From PHAA01 sp964457945 (GTDB taxonomy: Bacteria > Bacillota > Syntrophomonadia > Syntrophomonadales > Syntrophomonadaceae): a stretch of 64,000 nucleotides of DNA. The translations under genes and the position numbers were made by a program. Of this stretch, positions 42,815 to 50,954 are shown one piece after another; within the stretch, counting starts at the first letter, position 1, and each line of letters begins with the position of its first letter. The notes below the pieces were generated by a model that did not search any database, was not told the origin of the DNA, and worked only from the letters and a program-made list of their open reading frames with translations. The stretch covers positions 1 to 64,000 of the forward strand of contig CAYWFX010000010.1 in the NCBI GenBank assembly GCA_964457945.1. Reading direction: 5' to 3'.

Positions 42815-43193
42815 TAAATTCTGCCTCCTTTACACTTTTCAGAACAGACCACAGAAATATAAGTGATTCTATATCGCAGATCAAATAACAAATTGATTGA
42901 ATTGTTATCTGTCACAATGTATGCTGAAAAAGGAATTTGCATGCCAGCGATTGGGGAGGCTAACCGACCATGAATTGTTAAGAAATCTTCACATTTTGCA
43001 GATATCATATTAACAATATTTTGCTATCATTAAACGTCAGGTAAATAGTGCCAAGGTCTTACATTTTAATAGTGGATTTACAATTTAATTCCGAATGATA
43101 GAAAATATGAAGAAACCAATTTTTTCGAGAATCAATTAGATATTAGCCCCAGCCGGGCTATACATTATAACTTATGAGGGGGAATGACAAGAA
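42815..43193. other. Divergent promoter region
   Basis: This 379-bp stretch separates the protease gene (minus) from the efflux operon (plus). A small hairpin, TAGCCC (43144-43149) with GGGCTA (43155-43160), lies about 35 bp before the adaptor start. AT-rich tracts around 43060-43100 may hold the promoter, but I see no clear -35/-10 pair and no gene. Confidence 0.4.
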
Positions 43194-44546
43194 ATGGCAG
43201 GGAATGAGACTGAACTAATGAATGCAGCGGTGACTAGAAAGAGCTGGCCGAAGCCGGTTAAAATTATTCTGATAGTTATGCTGCTAGTGGGTCTAGGCAT
43301 CGGTGCTTATTATACATACAAATCATTTAACAAAAAGGACCCCGTTAATCTAACCATGCCGGTTAGCACAGGTGCCATCGTAGATCAAATTCAGGCCACG
43401 GGAACAGTTAAGCCTCTGCATGAAGTAGACCTGTTCTTTCGACAGCAGGGAACTTTACAAGCTCTAAACGCTCGCAGTGGTGATTCAGTGAAAGAAGGCC
43501 AAGTTCTGGCTTTGCAAGATGATTCGACTTTGCAAGCTCAGGTACAGCAGGCTAAGAGCGATTTAGAGCAGGCCCAATACAAACTTCAACAGACCCAGCT
43601 TAATTATGAAAAAGTCAGTGCTGCGGCTAGCCGCCAAGATGAGCTATACAAGCAGGGAGCAATAACCAAGGTTGATTGGGAGCAAGCTAAACGCGATAGC
43701 GATAATGAGGCTATTAACATTAAGACGTCTCAGGTTGCAATTGAGACTTCGAAGGCCAAGTTGGTAATCGCTGAAACTAATTTAAAGAACGCTCAATTGA
43801 CCGCTCCATTTTCAGGGGTAGCTGCTACGGTTAACGGTGAGGTTGGGCAGGAAACCGGTAATTCTTCATCACCTATGTTCCACCTTATTAGCAATGAGCT
43901 AAAGATATTGGCCATGGTAAATGAAGCTGATATTGGCCGGGTCCAATTAAATCAGGAAGTAGTTTTCACTGTCACCAGTTATCCGGGTAAGTCCTTTCAG
44001 GGAACAGTTGCCCGGATAAGTCCGCAGTCCACGACCGTAAGCAACGTGCAGCTCTACGAGGTGGACATTGCTGTAAAAGAATTATCGAAAGAGTTGCGAG
44101 CTGGTATGTCAGTAGCAGCTAAACTTATTATTGATAAACGGGATAAGGTGACCATGGTACCTAATATAGCATTTTCTTATGCTCAAACTTACCTGAAAAA
44201 CAATAGTCAGAGTTCGAAAGCCAATTCAAGCGGGGGAGTAAATCAAAGCTCCGATAGTACTAAAGGAACTGCAAAAACTGCTGAAAACGCTGCTATGAAA
44301 AACGATAAGAAGGTACAGCAGGTGGTAGTTTTACAAGATGGCAAACCAGTTGTAAAACAAATTACAGCAGGCTTGAGTGATGGCCAGAATACCGAAGTTA
44401 TTGAAGGTTTGAATCCAGGTGATCTGGTGGTAGTAGGTACTAATGCAGCTGCGCAGACTACCTCGTCAGGAACCAGCAGTGGTCAACAATCGGGTGGACA
44501 GCAGCGGTCTCCGGGCGGTGGAGGTATCGGGGGAGCTTTACACTAG
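43194..44546 (+). CDS. MacA/YknX-like efflux adaptor
   Basis: A 450-residue membrane-fusion protein. After one N-terminal membrane helix (about 22-42) it has a barrel-hybrid half (IQATGTVKPLHEVDLFF), a biotinyl-lipoyl motif split by a long coiled coil (about 105-205: QAQVQQAKSDLEQAQYKLQQ), and a beta-barrel and membrane-proximal domain (PGKSFQGTVARISPQ). A Ser/Gly/Asn-rich insertion lies at about 330-370 and a Gly-rich tail ends the chain. It links the MacB-type transporter encoded downstream to an outer component or the wall. It may be an antimicrobial peptide or toxin exporter. Confidence 0.9.
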   Translation: MAGNETELMNAAVTRKSWPKPVKIILIVMLLVGLGIGAYYTYKSFNKKDPVNLTMPVSTGAIVDQIQATGTVKPLHEVDLFFRQQGTLQALNARSGDSVKEGQVLALQDDSTLQAQVQQAKSDLEQAQYKLQQTQLNYEKVSAAASRQDELYKQGAITKVDWEQAKRDSDNEAINIKTSQVAIETSKAKLVIAETNLKNAQLTAPFSGVAATVNGEVGQETGNSSSPMFHLISNELKILAMVNEADIGRVQLNQEVVFTVTSYPGKSFQGTVARISPQSTTVSNVQLYEVDIAVKELSKELRAGMSVAAKLIIDKRDKVTMVPNIAFSYAQTYLKNNSQSSKANSSGGVNQSSDSTKGTAKTAENAAMKNDKKVQQVVVLQDGKPVVKQITAGLSDGQNTEVIEGLNPGDLVVVGTNAAAQTTSSGTSSGQQSGGQQRSPGGGGIGGALH

Positions 44547-44585
44547 TATTGTGGTGCCCCAAGAGGAAGGGTGTATAGTTAGATT

Positions 44586-45269
44586 ATGGGAAACATTAAT
44601 ATAAGACTCGAGCAAATCACCAAGACCTATTATGGAACAGATACGCCAGTCCATGCTTTGCAGGGAATTTCCCTAGTCTTAGACAAGCCTGAGATGGTTG
44701 CCATTATGGGTCAATCGGGATCTGGTAAATCAACTCTGATGAATATTTTAGGCTGCCTGGATAAACCGGACGGCGGCATCTATACTTTTGCAGGTTTCGA
44801 TGTTATGCAAATGGATCGAGACCAGTTGGCATATCTGCGTAATCGCCGTATAGGTTTTGTTTTTCAAAACTTTAACCTGCTGGCTCGCACTTCTGCACTT
44901 GAAAATGTCTGTTTGCCCCTTAGCTATGCGGGGATACGCGGAGCTGAGGCAGAGAAACGTGCTCGGGAAATACTGGGACTGGTGGGTTTGGCTGGTCGTG
45001 AACAGCACCGTTCCACCCAGATGTCAGGAGGACAGCAACAGCGGGTGGCGATTGCTCGAGCATTGGTTAATGATCCCGATTTATTACTGGCGGATGAGCC
45101 TACCGGAGCCCTTGACAGCCAGACCGGTAAGGAAATTATGACCCTGTTGCAGCAATTAAACCGGGAACAATCCTTAAGCATAGTTATTGTAACGCATGAC
45201 CCCGAAATTGCCAGGTACTGTGACCGCATCATTCGGCTCCGCGATGGGCTTATTATAGAGGAAGAATAA
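44586..45269 (+). CDS. MacB/YknY-type ABC ATPase
   Basis: A 227-residue ATPase with Walker A GQSGSGKST, the LolD/MacB-type extra segment, signature SGGQQQRVAIARALV, Walker B LLADEPTGALD and switch His in VTHDPEIA. It belongs to the MacB/FtsE group that powers mechanotransmission rather than classic transport. It starts 39 bp after the adaptor gene and is followed by the permease, the same order as YknXYZ in Bacillus. Confidence 0.92.
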   Translation: MGNINIRLEQITKTYYGTDTPVHALQGISLVLDKPEMVAIMGQSGSGKSTLMNILGCLDKPDGGIYTFAGFDVMQMDRDQLAYLRNRRIGFVFQNFNLLARTSALENVCLPLSYAGIRGAEAEKRAREILGLVGLAGREQHRSTQMSGGQQQRVAIARALVNDPDLLLADEPTGALDSQTGKEIMTLLQQLNREQSLSIVIVTHDPEIARYCDRIIRLRDGLIIEEE

Positions 45270-45329
45270 GAATAACCTGTATCAGCACATGGAGGGATAC
45301 ATCAATAGTCCACGAAGGAGGCTTTCTGG

Positions 45330-46532
45330 ATGGATCTTTTAACAATATTTCGCACTGCCTGGCGCAGCCTGACCGTGAATAAAATGCGTTCCATACTTAC
45401 GGCATTAGGTATTATTATTGGAGTGGCCTCAGTGATTATGATGGTCTCTTTGAGTCAGGGAGCAACCGCCGGCATTACTCAGCGCATTGCCAGCATGGGT
45501 ACCAATATTATTCAGATATCTCCCAGCGGAGGCCGTGCTGTTGGAGGAACGGGAGTTTTGCGGATTGAAGATGCCCAGGCACTTGCACAGCTGCCCTATG
45601 TAAAAAATGTTGCCCCACTGGTTGAAAGCAATGTTACAGCTGCAGTAGGCAGCATAACCTGGAATGCCACAGTCGCTGGCACTACTCCGGAAATGGAAGC
45701 TATCAAAGAATGGAAATTAACCACGGGCGGTTTTTTTACCCAGGCGGATGTAGATAATATGGCCATGTCGGCTGTTATAGGACGTACTGTAGCAGACAAT
45801 TTGTTTCCCGGGGTTGAAGTACCGATTGGCACAGGCATACGCATAAATGGCCTCTCTTTTACGATCATCGGGGTGCTTCCCGTACAGGGTGTTGGGGGCA
45901 TGGGTGGATCAGATCCAGATAATACGATTTATGTCCCTCTAAGCACAGTTCAATTGCGACTAATAGGTAATAATAACTTGCGGCAGATTATCGTCCAGGC
46001 TAGTGAGCAGGATGCTCTGCCATTTTTACAGAATGCAGTCACCACTATACTGCGAGAGCGTCATCGTCTAGCCAGCACTGCAGATAATGATTTCCGCATC
46101 ATGGATATGGCTCAGCTCTTAGCAACCGTTGAAGATACTACCCGCATATTAACCCTGCTTTTGGGTGGAATTGCTGCCGTATCCCTGATAGTAGGCGGTA
46201 TAGGCGTGATGAATATCATGCTGGTTTCAGTTACCGAGCGTACTCGGGAAATCGGTATACGTATGGCTGTGGGTGCCACTACCCGTGATATTTTGAACCA
46301 ATTTATGATAGAAGCAATTCTTCTTTGCTTGATAGGTGGAGCTCTGGGCAGCACTTTGGGGTATGGGTTATCCAGCTTATTTGGATCCCTATCGGGATGG
46401 AAAATGCAGGTTTCACCCTGGTCGGCATTAATAGCAATCGGCTTTTCATCCTTGATAGGTGTGGTCTTCGGATTCTATCCGGCTCGCAAGGCCGCAGAGG
46501 CCGATCCCATTGAAGCGTTGCGTTACGAATAG
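45330..46532 (+). CDS. MacB/YknZ-type ABC permease
   Basis: A 400-residue permease with an N-terminal helix (about 17-40), a large extracytoplasmic MacB periplasmic-core-like domain (about 45-270), and three C-terminal helices (about 275-300, 325-355, 365-385) with the FtsX motif ERTREIGIRMAVGAT. With the preceding ATPase and adaptor it completes an efflux machine. AAGGAGG precedes the ATG. A strong terminator follows. Confidence 0.92.
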   Translation: MDLLTIFRTAWRSLTVNKMRSILTALGIIIGVASVIMMVSLSQGATAGITQRIASMGTNIIQISPSGGRAVGGTGVLRIEDAQALAQLPYVKNVAPLVESNVTAAVGSITWNATVAGTTPEMEAIKEWKLTTGGFFTQADVDNMAMSAVIGRTVADNLFPGVEVPIGTGIRINGLSFTIIGVLPVQGVGGMGGSDPDNTIYVPLSTVQLRLIGNNNLRQIIVQASEQDALPFLQNAVTTILRERHRLASTADNDFRIMDMAQLLATVEDTTRILTLLLGGIAAVSLIVGGIGVMNIMLVSVTERTREIGIRMAVGATTRDILNQFMIEAILLCLIGGALGSTLGYGLSSLFGSLSGWKMQVSPWSALIAIGFSSLIGVVFGFYPARKAAEADPIEALRYE

Positions 46533-46571
46533 AGGGGTTCCATTTCTAATACCAATAAAATGACTTTAGTT

Positions 46572-46615
46572 GGGCTTACGTATTTTGTGAAAAGCAGAAT
46601 CCGTAAGCCCTTTTT
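46572..46615 (+). terminator. Terminator of efflux operon
   Basis: GGGCTTACG (46572-46580) pairs with CGTAAGCCC (46602-46610), followed by TTTTT. It ends the three-gene efflux operon. Confidence 0.8.
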
Positions 46616-46767
46616 GCTTGAGACGTTTGCATGGTGTACAGCAGATAAATTCATATTTATTTCATGGTAATTTGTACTAAGTTTTATTTTATGGAAACAA
46701 TGATAAACCAAAATCATTAAATATTAATATAGTATTGTAGAAATTAAGTGTTGAGAGGTTGGGTAAT

Positions 46768-47421
46768 ATGGCGGGAAAAGAGAAAAGCAGTAAGCCGGCG
46801 TGTAAAAAAAACAGGCCTAAAGAGGTGGTCAGCCTACCAGTTTCACTAGAAAAATCGATTGAGGGAAAGTATTTTGTTGGACAAAGCGAGACAGTAATAT
46901 TTGGAGGAGATTTAAATACTTGGGGAGCATTGATTAATCCTTGGAATTCAGATGTTAATCTATTTGTTAATGTATTTACCATTACAAATATAACCGATCA
47001 ATCTTTTTCAGCCCAAATATGGTTTAACTCCAATCCCCCTGGAGAAGGTACTAAATCCGACAAAATTACCCCGTCCAATACCACCCTGCGTCCATTACGG
47101 GTTCCCAGGACAGAGTTAAGATATCAAGGTGCTATTAATGGAGCACCTCAAGGTGGAGTCAATGGCTACAACCGAGAGGTACCAGCATTGACTACTGTGG
47201 TAGGTGAAGAAGACGGCAAGTTTATCATTCCACCCGGAGGATCATATCTTATCTTCCTTCCATCTCCAGGTTCTAGATTAATAACTGCAAAATTCGCATT
47301 TGGATGGTGGGAGGAGAAGGTCAAATGCAATGCGACAGCAAAAACCGTCTCCCATACGGATAGAATCAAGTATCGGGAGCTTGATATTATGAAAGTTAAG
47401 AGGGCTAGTATCACCTATTAA
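46768..47421 (+). CDS. DUF6143-like protein, possibly spore surface
   Basis: A 217-residue protein with a Lys-rich N-terminus of about 25 residues and a beta-rich domain: VSLPVSLEKSIEGKYFVGQ, INPWNSDVNLFVNVFTITN, PPGEGTKSDKITPSN and the FIIPPGGSYLIFLPSPG segment followed by FGWWEE. From memory this resembles DUF6143, seen in sporulating Clostridia. No signal peptide. GAGAGG lies nine bases before ATG 46768. Its place beside two small paralogues suggests a spore or exosporium island. Function unknown. Confidence 0.65.
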   Translation: MAGKEKSSKPACKKNRPKEVVSLPVSLEKSIEGKYFVGQSETVIFGGDLNTWGALINPWNSDVNLFVNVFTITNITDQSFSAQIWFNSNPPGEGTKSDKITPSNTTLRPLRVPRTELRYQGAINGAPQGGVNGYNREVPALTTVVGEEDGKFIIPPGGSYLIFLPSPGSRLITAKFAFGWWEEKVKCNATAKTVSHTDRIKYRELDIMKVKRASITY

Positions 47422-47580
47422 TCATCGACATCATGCAGTAAATAACCCTTAAATAATTGGGCAAGTTCTTCGCAAAGATATCGGGAATATATGGAACCCA
47501 TCAGTAAGCTTTTACGTATTATACCAATGTAAAGGCTTCAATGAGCAATCCCTTTAAGTCCAAACGAGAGGAGGTTATTT

Positions 47581-47919
47581 ATGAGCAAGAAATATAATTG
47601 GACTACCGGTCCAGTGCGCAGCAGTTTGGGTTATGACAGTACCTTGATTGTATTGTCAAACGATTCCACCAAGACCCAGAAAGTAGAGGTAAGGTTCTAT
47701 GATCTTGGTTACACACCCAAGAAGAACATATTGAGCCAATATGTAACCTTGGAGTCTGAAGAAACCAAAAGCGTTGATACTCAGAGGCCAGAAGTCGCAT
47801 GCTGGGAAGTGCAGATAAGCACCGATAGTAAAGATGTGCGCGCCTGGATCGGAGGCAGAAGGCTCAATTCCAACCTTCCAGGCAATACTGTTTTGAATTC
47901 GGAATTACAGCGGTATTAA
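47581..47919 (+). CDS. Small beta protein, paralogue A
   Basis: A 112-residue protein beginning KKYNWTTGPVRSSLGYDS, followed by a predicted immunoglobulin-like beta sandwich (TLIVLSNDSTKTQKVEVRFY, CWEVQISTDSKDVRAWIGGR). The gene immediately downstream encodes a relative (about 35% identity by eye). GAGGAGG precedes the ATG. Such small beta proteins without a signal peptide, beside a DUF6143-like gene, may coat the spore. No function can be assigned. Confidence 0.65.
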   Translation: MSKKYNWTTGPVRSSLGYDSTLIVLSNDSTKTQKVEVRFYDLGYTPKKNILSQYVTLESEETKSVDTQRPEVACWEVQISTDSKDVRAWIGGRRLNSNLPGNTVLNSELQRY

Positions 47920-47960
47920 TTGGAATTTAGAATTGATATAACCGGAAAGGATGGTGTGAA

Positions 47961-48311
47961 GTGGCAACAAAATATCATTGGACCACCGGACCTATTAGCA
48001 GTAGCCTGGGACTTGACCATATCACGATGGATGTTTTAAATAATACTTCCGATACTCGTTCTACTAGAATTAATGTTTATGACCTATCTGTTGGAGCACC
48101 TATTCTTATGTTTACAAAGAAAGTAACGAATCAACCCTTTTCCAATGTTACCGAAGAGGTAGCGGCGAATGAATCAAGTATCTGGGAAGTACAGCTAATA
48201 ACGAGCAGCAAAAGGATACGTACCTGGGTAGGAGGACAAGATGACGCTGGAATGAATTTAATTGGTAATGTGGTTTTAAGTTCACAGTTACAACTTTTAT
48301 ATAGCGAATAG
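47961..48311 (+). CDS. Small beta protein, paralogue B
   Basis: A 116-residue relative of the preceding protein, sharing the opening (K)YHWTTGPISSSLGLD, the SSIWEVQLITSSKRIRTWVGGQ segment and the ending with VVLSSQLQ. The GTG start is preceded by GGATGG. The tandem arrangement, 41 bp apart, points to gene duplication. A 15-bp perfect hairpin follows the gene. Confidence 0.65.
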   Translation: MATKYHWTTGPISSSLGLDHITMDVLNNTSDTRSTRINVYDLSVGAPILMFTKKVTNQPFSNVTEEVAANESSIWEVQLITSSKRIRTWVGGQDDAGMNLIGNVVLSSQLQLLYSE

Positions 48312-48320
48312 CTTATAACA

Positions 48321-48355
48321 GAAGTGAACAGGAGAACGGTTCTCCTGTTCACTTC
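48321..48355. terminator. 15-bp perfect hairpin
   Basis: Arms 48321-48335 and 48341-48355 pair perfectly around a 5-nt loop. No T-tract follows on the plus strand. It sits ten bases after the paralogue B gene and overlaps the end of a minus-strand frame, so it could end both transcripts. Confidence 0.6.
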
Positions 48356-48491
48356 AAGCGTTATAAATAATAGTGGTACCTATACCTGTCATTTCGCCTA
48401 CCGAGAAAAAAATAACCCCATCTATAACACGAAGTCATACGCAAAAAAGCAGACCCGCACCACCTGCCATAATAAAGGCATATCTTTCCAT
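48354..48491 (-). pseudogene. Small membrane-protein frame with in-frame TGA
   Basis: On the minus strand an ATG at 48491, preceded by GGAG at nine bases, opens a frame that reads MERYAFIMAGGAGLLFCV, then TGA (48437-48435), then continues LRVIDGVIFFSVGEMTGIG and ends at TGA 48356-48354. Both halves are hydrophobic and resemble membrane segments, so the frame looks once continuous. A TGG-to-TGA change is the simplest explanation. No SECIS-like hairpin of the HesB type follows the TGA. Confidence 0.3.
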
Positions 48492-48719
48492 AGGTATCAT
48501 CTCCAAAGTTCAGTCTCAATGTCAAATAGCTACATAAAACATTATTGCCTTCATCGAGGTGATTTGGAACACTTCCAATTCGTAACATCATATTGTAATA
48601 AAGACCGCTTTAAAGACTGGGAATAACACCTCAGTAATAATGAGGCGGTTAAGTAGGTGTAAAATATATTTCATTTCTGGTGAATCCAAGCATTGGGGTT
48701 TGAATGGGGAGGTAGTAAG

Positions 48720-49769
48720 TTGTTGGGGAAAAAAGTTCTAATTACAGGTATAACTGGACAGGATGGTTCTTATCTGGCTGAGCTTCTTTTAGCAAAAGGC
48801 TATGAGGTGCATGGTATTAAACGTCGGGCATCCACATTTAATACTTATCGGATTAATCATATTTTCCAGGAACCACATGATGCTGAGGTTCGTATGTTTC
48901 TTCATTATGGAGACCTAAATGATGGTACTGGTTTAAGACGTATATTGCATAAGGTCTGTCCTGATGAAGTCTATAATCTGGCCGCCCAATCGCATGTTAG
49001 GGTTTCTTTTGATCAGCCCGAATACACCGCTGATACTGTTGCTATCGGAACACTGCGATTACTGGAAGCTTTAAGGGATTATATTGATGTTACAGGCCAG
49101 GAAGTTCGCATATATCAGGCCTGTTCATCGGAGATGTTTGGTATGGTTCCACCTCCCCAGGATGAAACGACCATGTTTCATCCCCGTAGTCCTTATGCAG
49201 TATCCAAGGTCGCTGCTTACTGGTATGCAGTAAATTACCGGGAGGCCTATGGAATGTATATTTCTAACGGTATCCTGTTCAACCACGAGTCTCCACGGCG
49301 CGGAGAAACATTTGTAACCAGGAAAATAACCCGTGCCGCCAGCCGCATCAAGCTAGGTTTGCAGGATAAATTGTACCTGGGAAATCTTGATGCTAAAAGA
49401 GATTGGGGATTTGCGGGGGACTATGTTGAGGCCATGTGGTTGATGTTGCAGCAGGAAAAGGCCGGTGATTATGTAATAGCAACAGGACAGTCCCATTCGG
49501 TAAGGGAGTTTTTATATGAAGTTTTTAATCAACTGGAATTAAACTGGCATGATTATGTTGTTGTTGATCCCCGGTATTTTCGACCTGCTGAAGTAGATTC
49601 TCTGCAGGGGGACGCATCGAAAGCCCGGGCTATATTGGGATGGAACCCCAGGGTCACGTTTAAGGAATTGGTGAAAATGATGTTAGACCATGATATGGAA
49701 CTAGCCCGGCAGGAAAAAACTCTGCGAGAGGCTGGGCATGCAGTTGAGGTGAGGGGGGCTTACGAATAA
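48720..49769 (+). CDS. GDP-mannose 4,6-dehydratase-family enzyme
   Basis: A 349-residue short-chain dehydrogenase-fold protein with NADP motif GITGQDGSYLAE, the long KRRASTFNTYRINHI segment, catalytic region SSEMFGM...SPYAVSK (Tyr and Lys) and the NHESPRRGETFVTRKI signature of Gmd. It converts GDP-mannose to GDP-4-keto-6-deoxymannose. Since the same cluster makes GDP-heptose, it could instead act on GDP-heptose, as DmhA enzymes do. The TTG start at 48720 has GGGGAGGT six bases upstream. It is followed directly by an epimerase gene. Confidence 0.88.
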   Translation: MLGKKVLITGITGQDGSYLAELLLAKGYEVHGIKRRASTFNTYRINHIFQEPHDAEVRMFLHYGDLNDGTGLRRILHKVCPDEVYNLAAQSHVRVSFDQPEYTADTVAIGTLRLLEALRDYIDVTGQEVRIYQACSSEMFGMVPPPQDETTMFHPRSPYAVSKVAAYWYAVNYREAYGMYISNGILFNHESPRRGETFVTRKITRAASRIKLGLQDKLYLGNLDAKRDWGFAGDYVEAMWLMLQQEKAGDYVIATGQSHSVREFLYEVFNQLELNWHDYVVVDPRYFRPAEVDSLQGDASKARAILGWNPRVTFKELVKMMLDHDMELARQEKTLREAGHAVEVRGAYE

Positions 49770-49798
49770 TACCAGCGCAAGGCAGAAAAAACGTATTA

Positions 49799-50728
49799 TT
49801 GGCGGGCGGGGCCGGGTTCATAGGAAGCCACCTGGCGGATAGATTAATAGATGAAGGATATCGGGTTGTAGCAGCGGATAATCTTATGCTGGGTCGAGAA
49901 GATAATATTAAGCATCTTTTTTACAACCGCAATTTCACGTTTGTACAAATGGATCTTTCGTTACCGGTGGAGGTTCATGAGCTTTTCCAAACCCATGCAT
50001 TTGATGTGGTTTTTCACTTTGCAGCAAATTCAGATATCAAAGCCAGTGCCCAAGATCCGGTTATAGATATAAACAACACTTTTTTAACCAGTATTAATAT
50101 TCTGGAGTGTATGAGAGAATTCCAGGTAAAAGAAATTATATTTGCATCCAGTTCGGCTGTATATGGGCATAAACCTGGAGTTAAAATTAGTGAAGATAGT
50201 GGAAATCTCTGGCCGGTTTCCTATTATGGAGGAGCCAAACTGGCATCAGAAGCATTTATAGCATCGTATTGCTATATGAATAATATGAAAAGTTGGATTT
50301 TTCGTTTTCCAAATGTGGTAGGTGGACGTTTAACCCATGGAGTAGTATATGACTTCATTTCAAAATTGAGAAAGAACCCGACTTGCCTTACGATACTGGG
50401 AAATGGGCAACAAAGCAAGCCATACCTGTATATCGACGATTTAATCGATGCAATCTTCCATATATGGCTTAGCAACCAGGAGATGATTAACTGTTTCAAT
50501 ATTGGAGTGGATTCACAGACTACGGTCACCTCCATTGCTGACATGGTATCTGAAGAAATGGGTCTGCAAAATGTTAAGTATTTATATTCCGGTGGCAAGA
50601 CGGGATGGAAGGGTGACGTACCGGAATTTCAGTATGACCTGTCCAAAATTCACGATACTAACTGGAAATCCAGGTATACATCTGATGAAGCTGTGCGCTT
50701 ATCGATAAGAAGGATATTGCATAGCTGA
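49799..50728 (+). CDS. NAD-dependent epimerase/dehydratase, GDP-sugar type
   Basis: A 309-residue extended SDR with AGGAGFIGSHLADRL, VVFHFAANS, SSSAVYGHK, and YYGGAKLASEAF (Tyr and Lys). This is like UDP-glucose 4-epimerases; the substrate is unknown, perhaps the product of the Gmd-type enzyme. The only standard start is TTG 49799, but the in-frame sequence upstream (KNVLL) supplies the missing first beta strand of the Rossmann fold. GAGGGGGGC at 49751-49759 would suit a start at an ATA overlapping the previous stop (49766-49771). The true N-terminus is therefore unsure. Confidence 0.8.
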   Translation: MAGGAGFIGSHLADRLIDEGYRVVAADNLMLGREDNIKHLFYNRNFTFVQMDLSLPVEVHELFQTHAFDVVFHFAANSDIKASAQDPVIDINNTFLTSINILECMREFQVKEIIFASSSAVYGHKPGVKISEDSGNLWPVSYYGGAKLASEAFIASYCYMNNMKSWIFRFPNVVGGRLTHGVVYDFISKLRKNPTCLTILGNGQQSKPYLYIDDLIDAIFHIWLSNQEMINCFNIGVDSQTTVTSIADMVSEEMGLQNVKYLYSGGKTGWKGDVPEFQYDLSKIHDTNWKSRYTSDEAVRLSIRRILHS

Positions 50729-50761
50729 AAGCTGATTGAAATTACATGTTAACCCAGCAAG

Positions 50762-50793
50762 GACGTCTTTTCCCATTAAAGGGGGAAGGCGTC
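50762..50793 (+). terminator. Hairpin within glycan cluster
   Basis: A 13-bp stem with three G-T pairs (50762-50774 with 50781-50793) and a 6-nt loop lies in the gap of about 220 bp after the epimerase gene. There is no T-tract. It may divide the cluster into two transcripts. Confidence 0.5.
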
Positions 50794-50954
50794 TCTGTAA
50801 TTAATGCCACTCCCTCATTTGGCCGGGGATGTTCTGCACCATCCTTTGATATTTCTTCCGATAATGCACCTTATATAGAGCGAAAATCATATATTAAACC
50901 AACCCCATATGGCTAGTAAGTGAATGGGAATGCATCTTAAGGGTGAAGTGATTG

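Noticed and set aside
48324..48626. 100-codon forward frame in the gap before the Gmd-type gene
   Set aside because: Starts inside a perfect hairpin, lacks a ribosome binding site and has no recognisable composition or motif.
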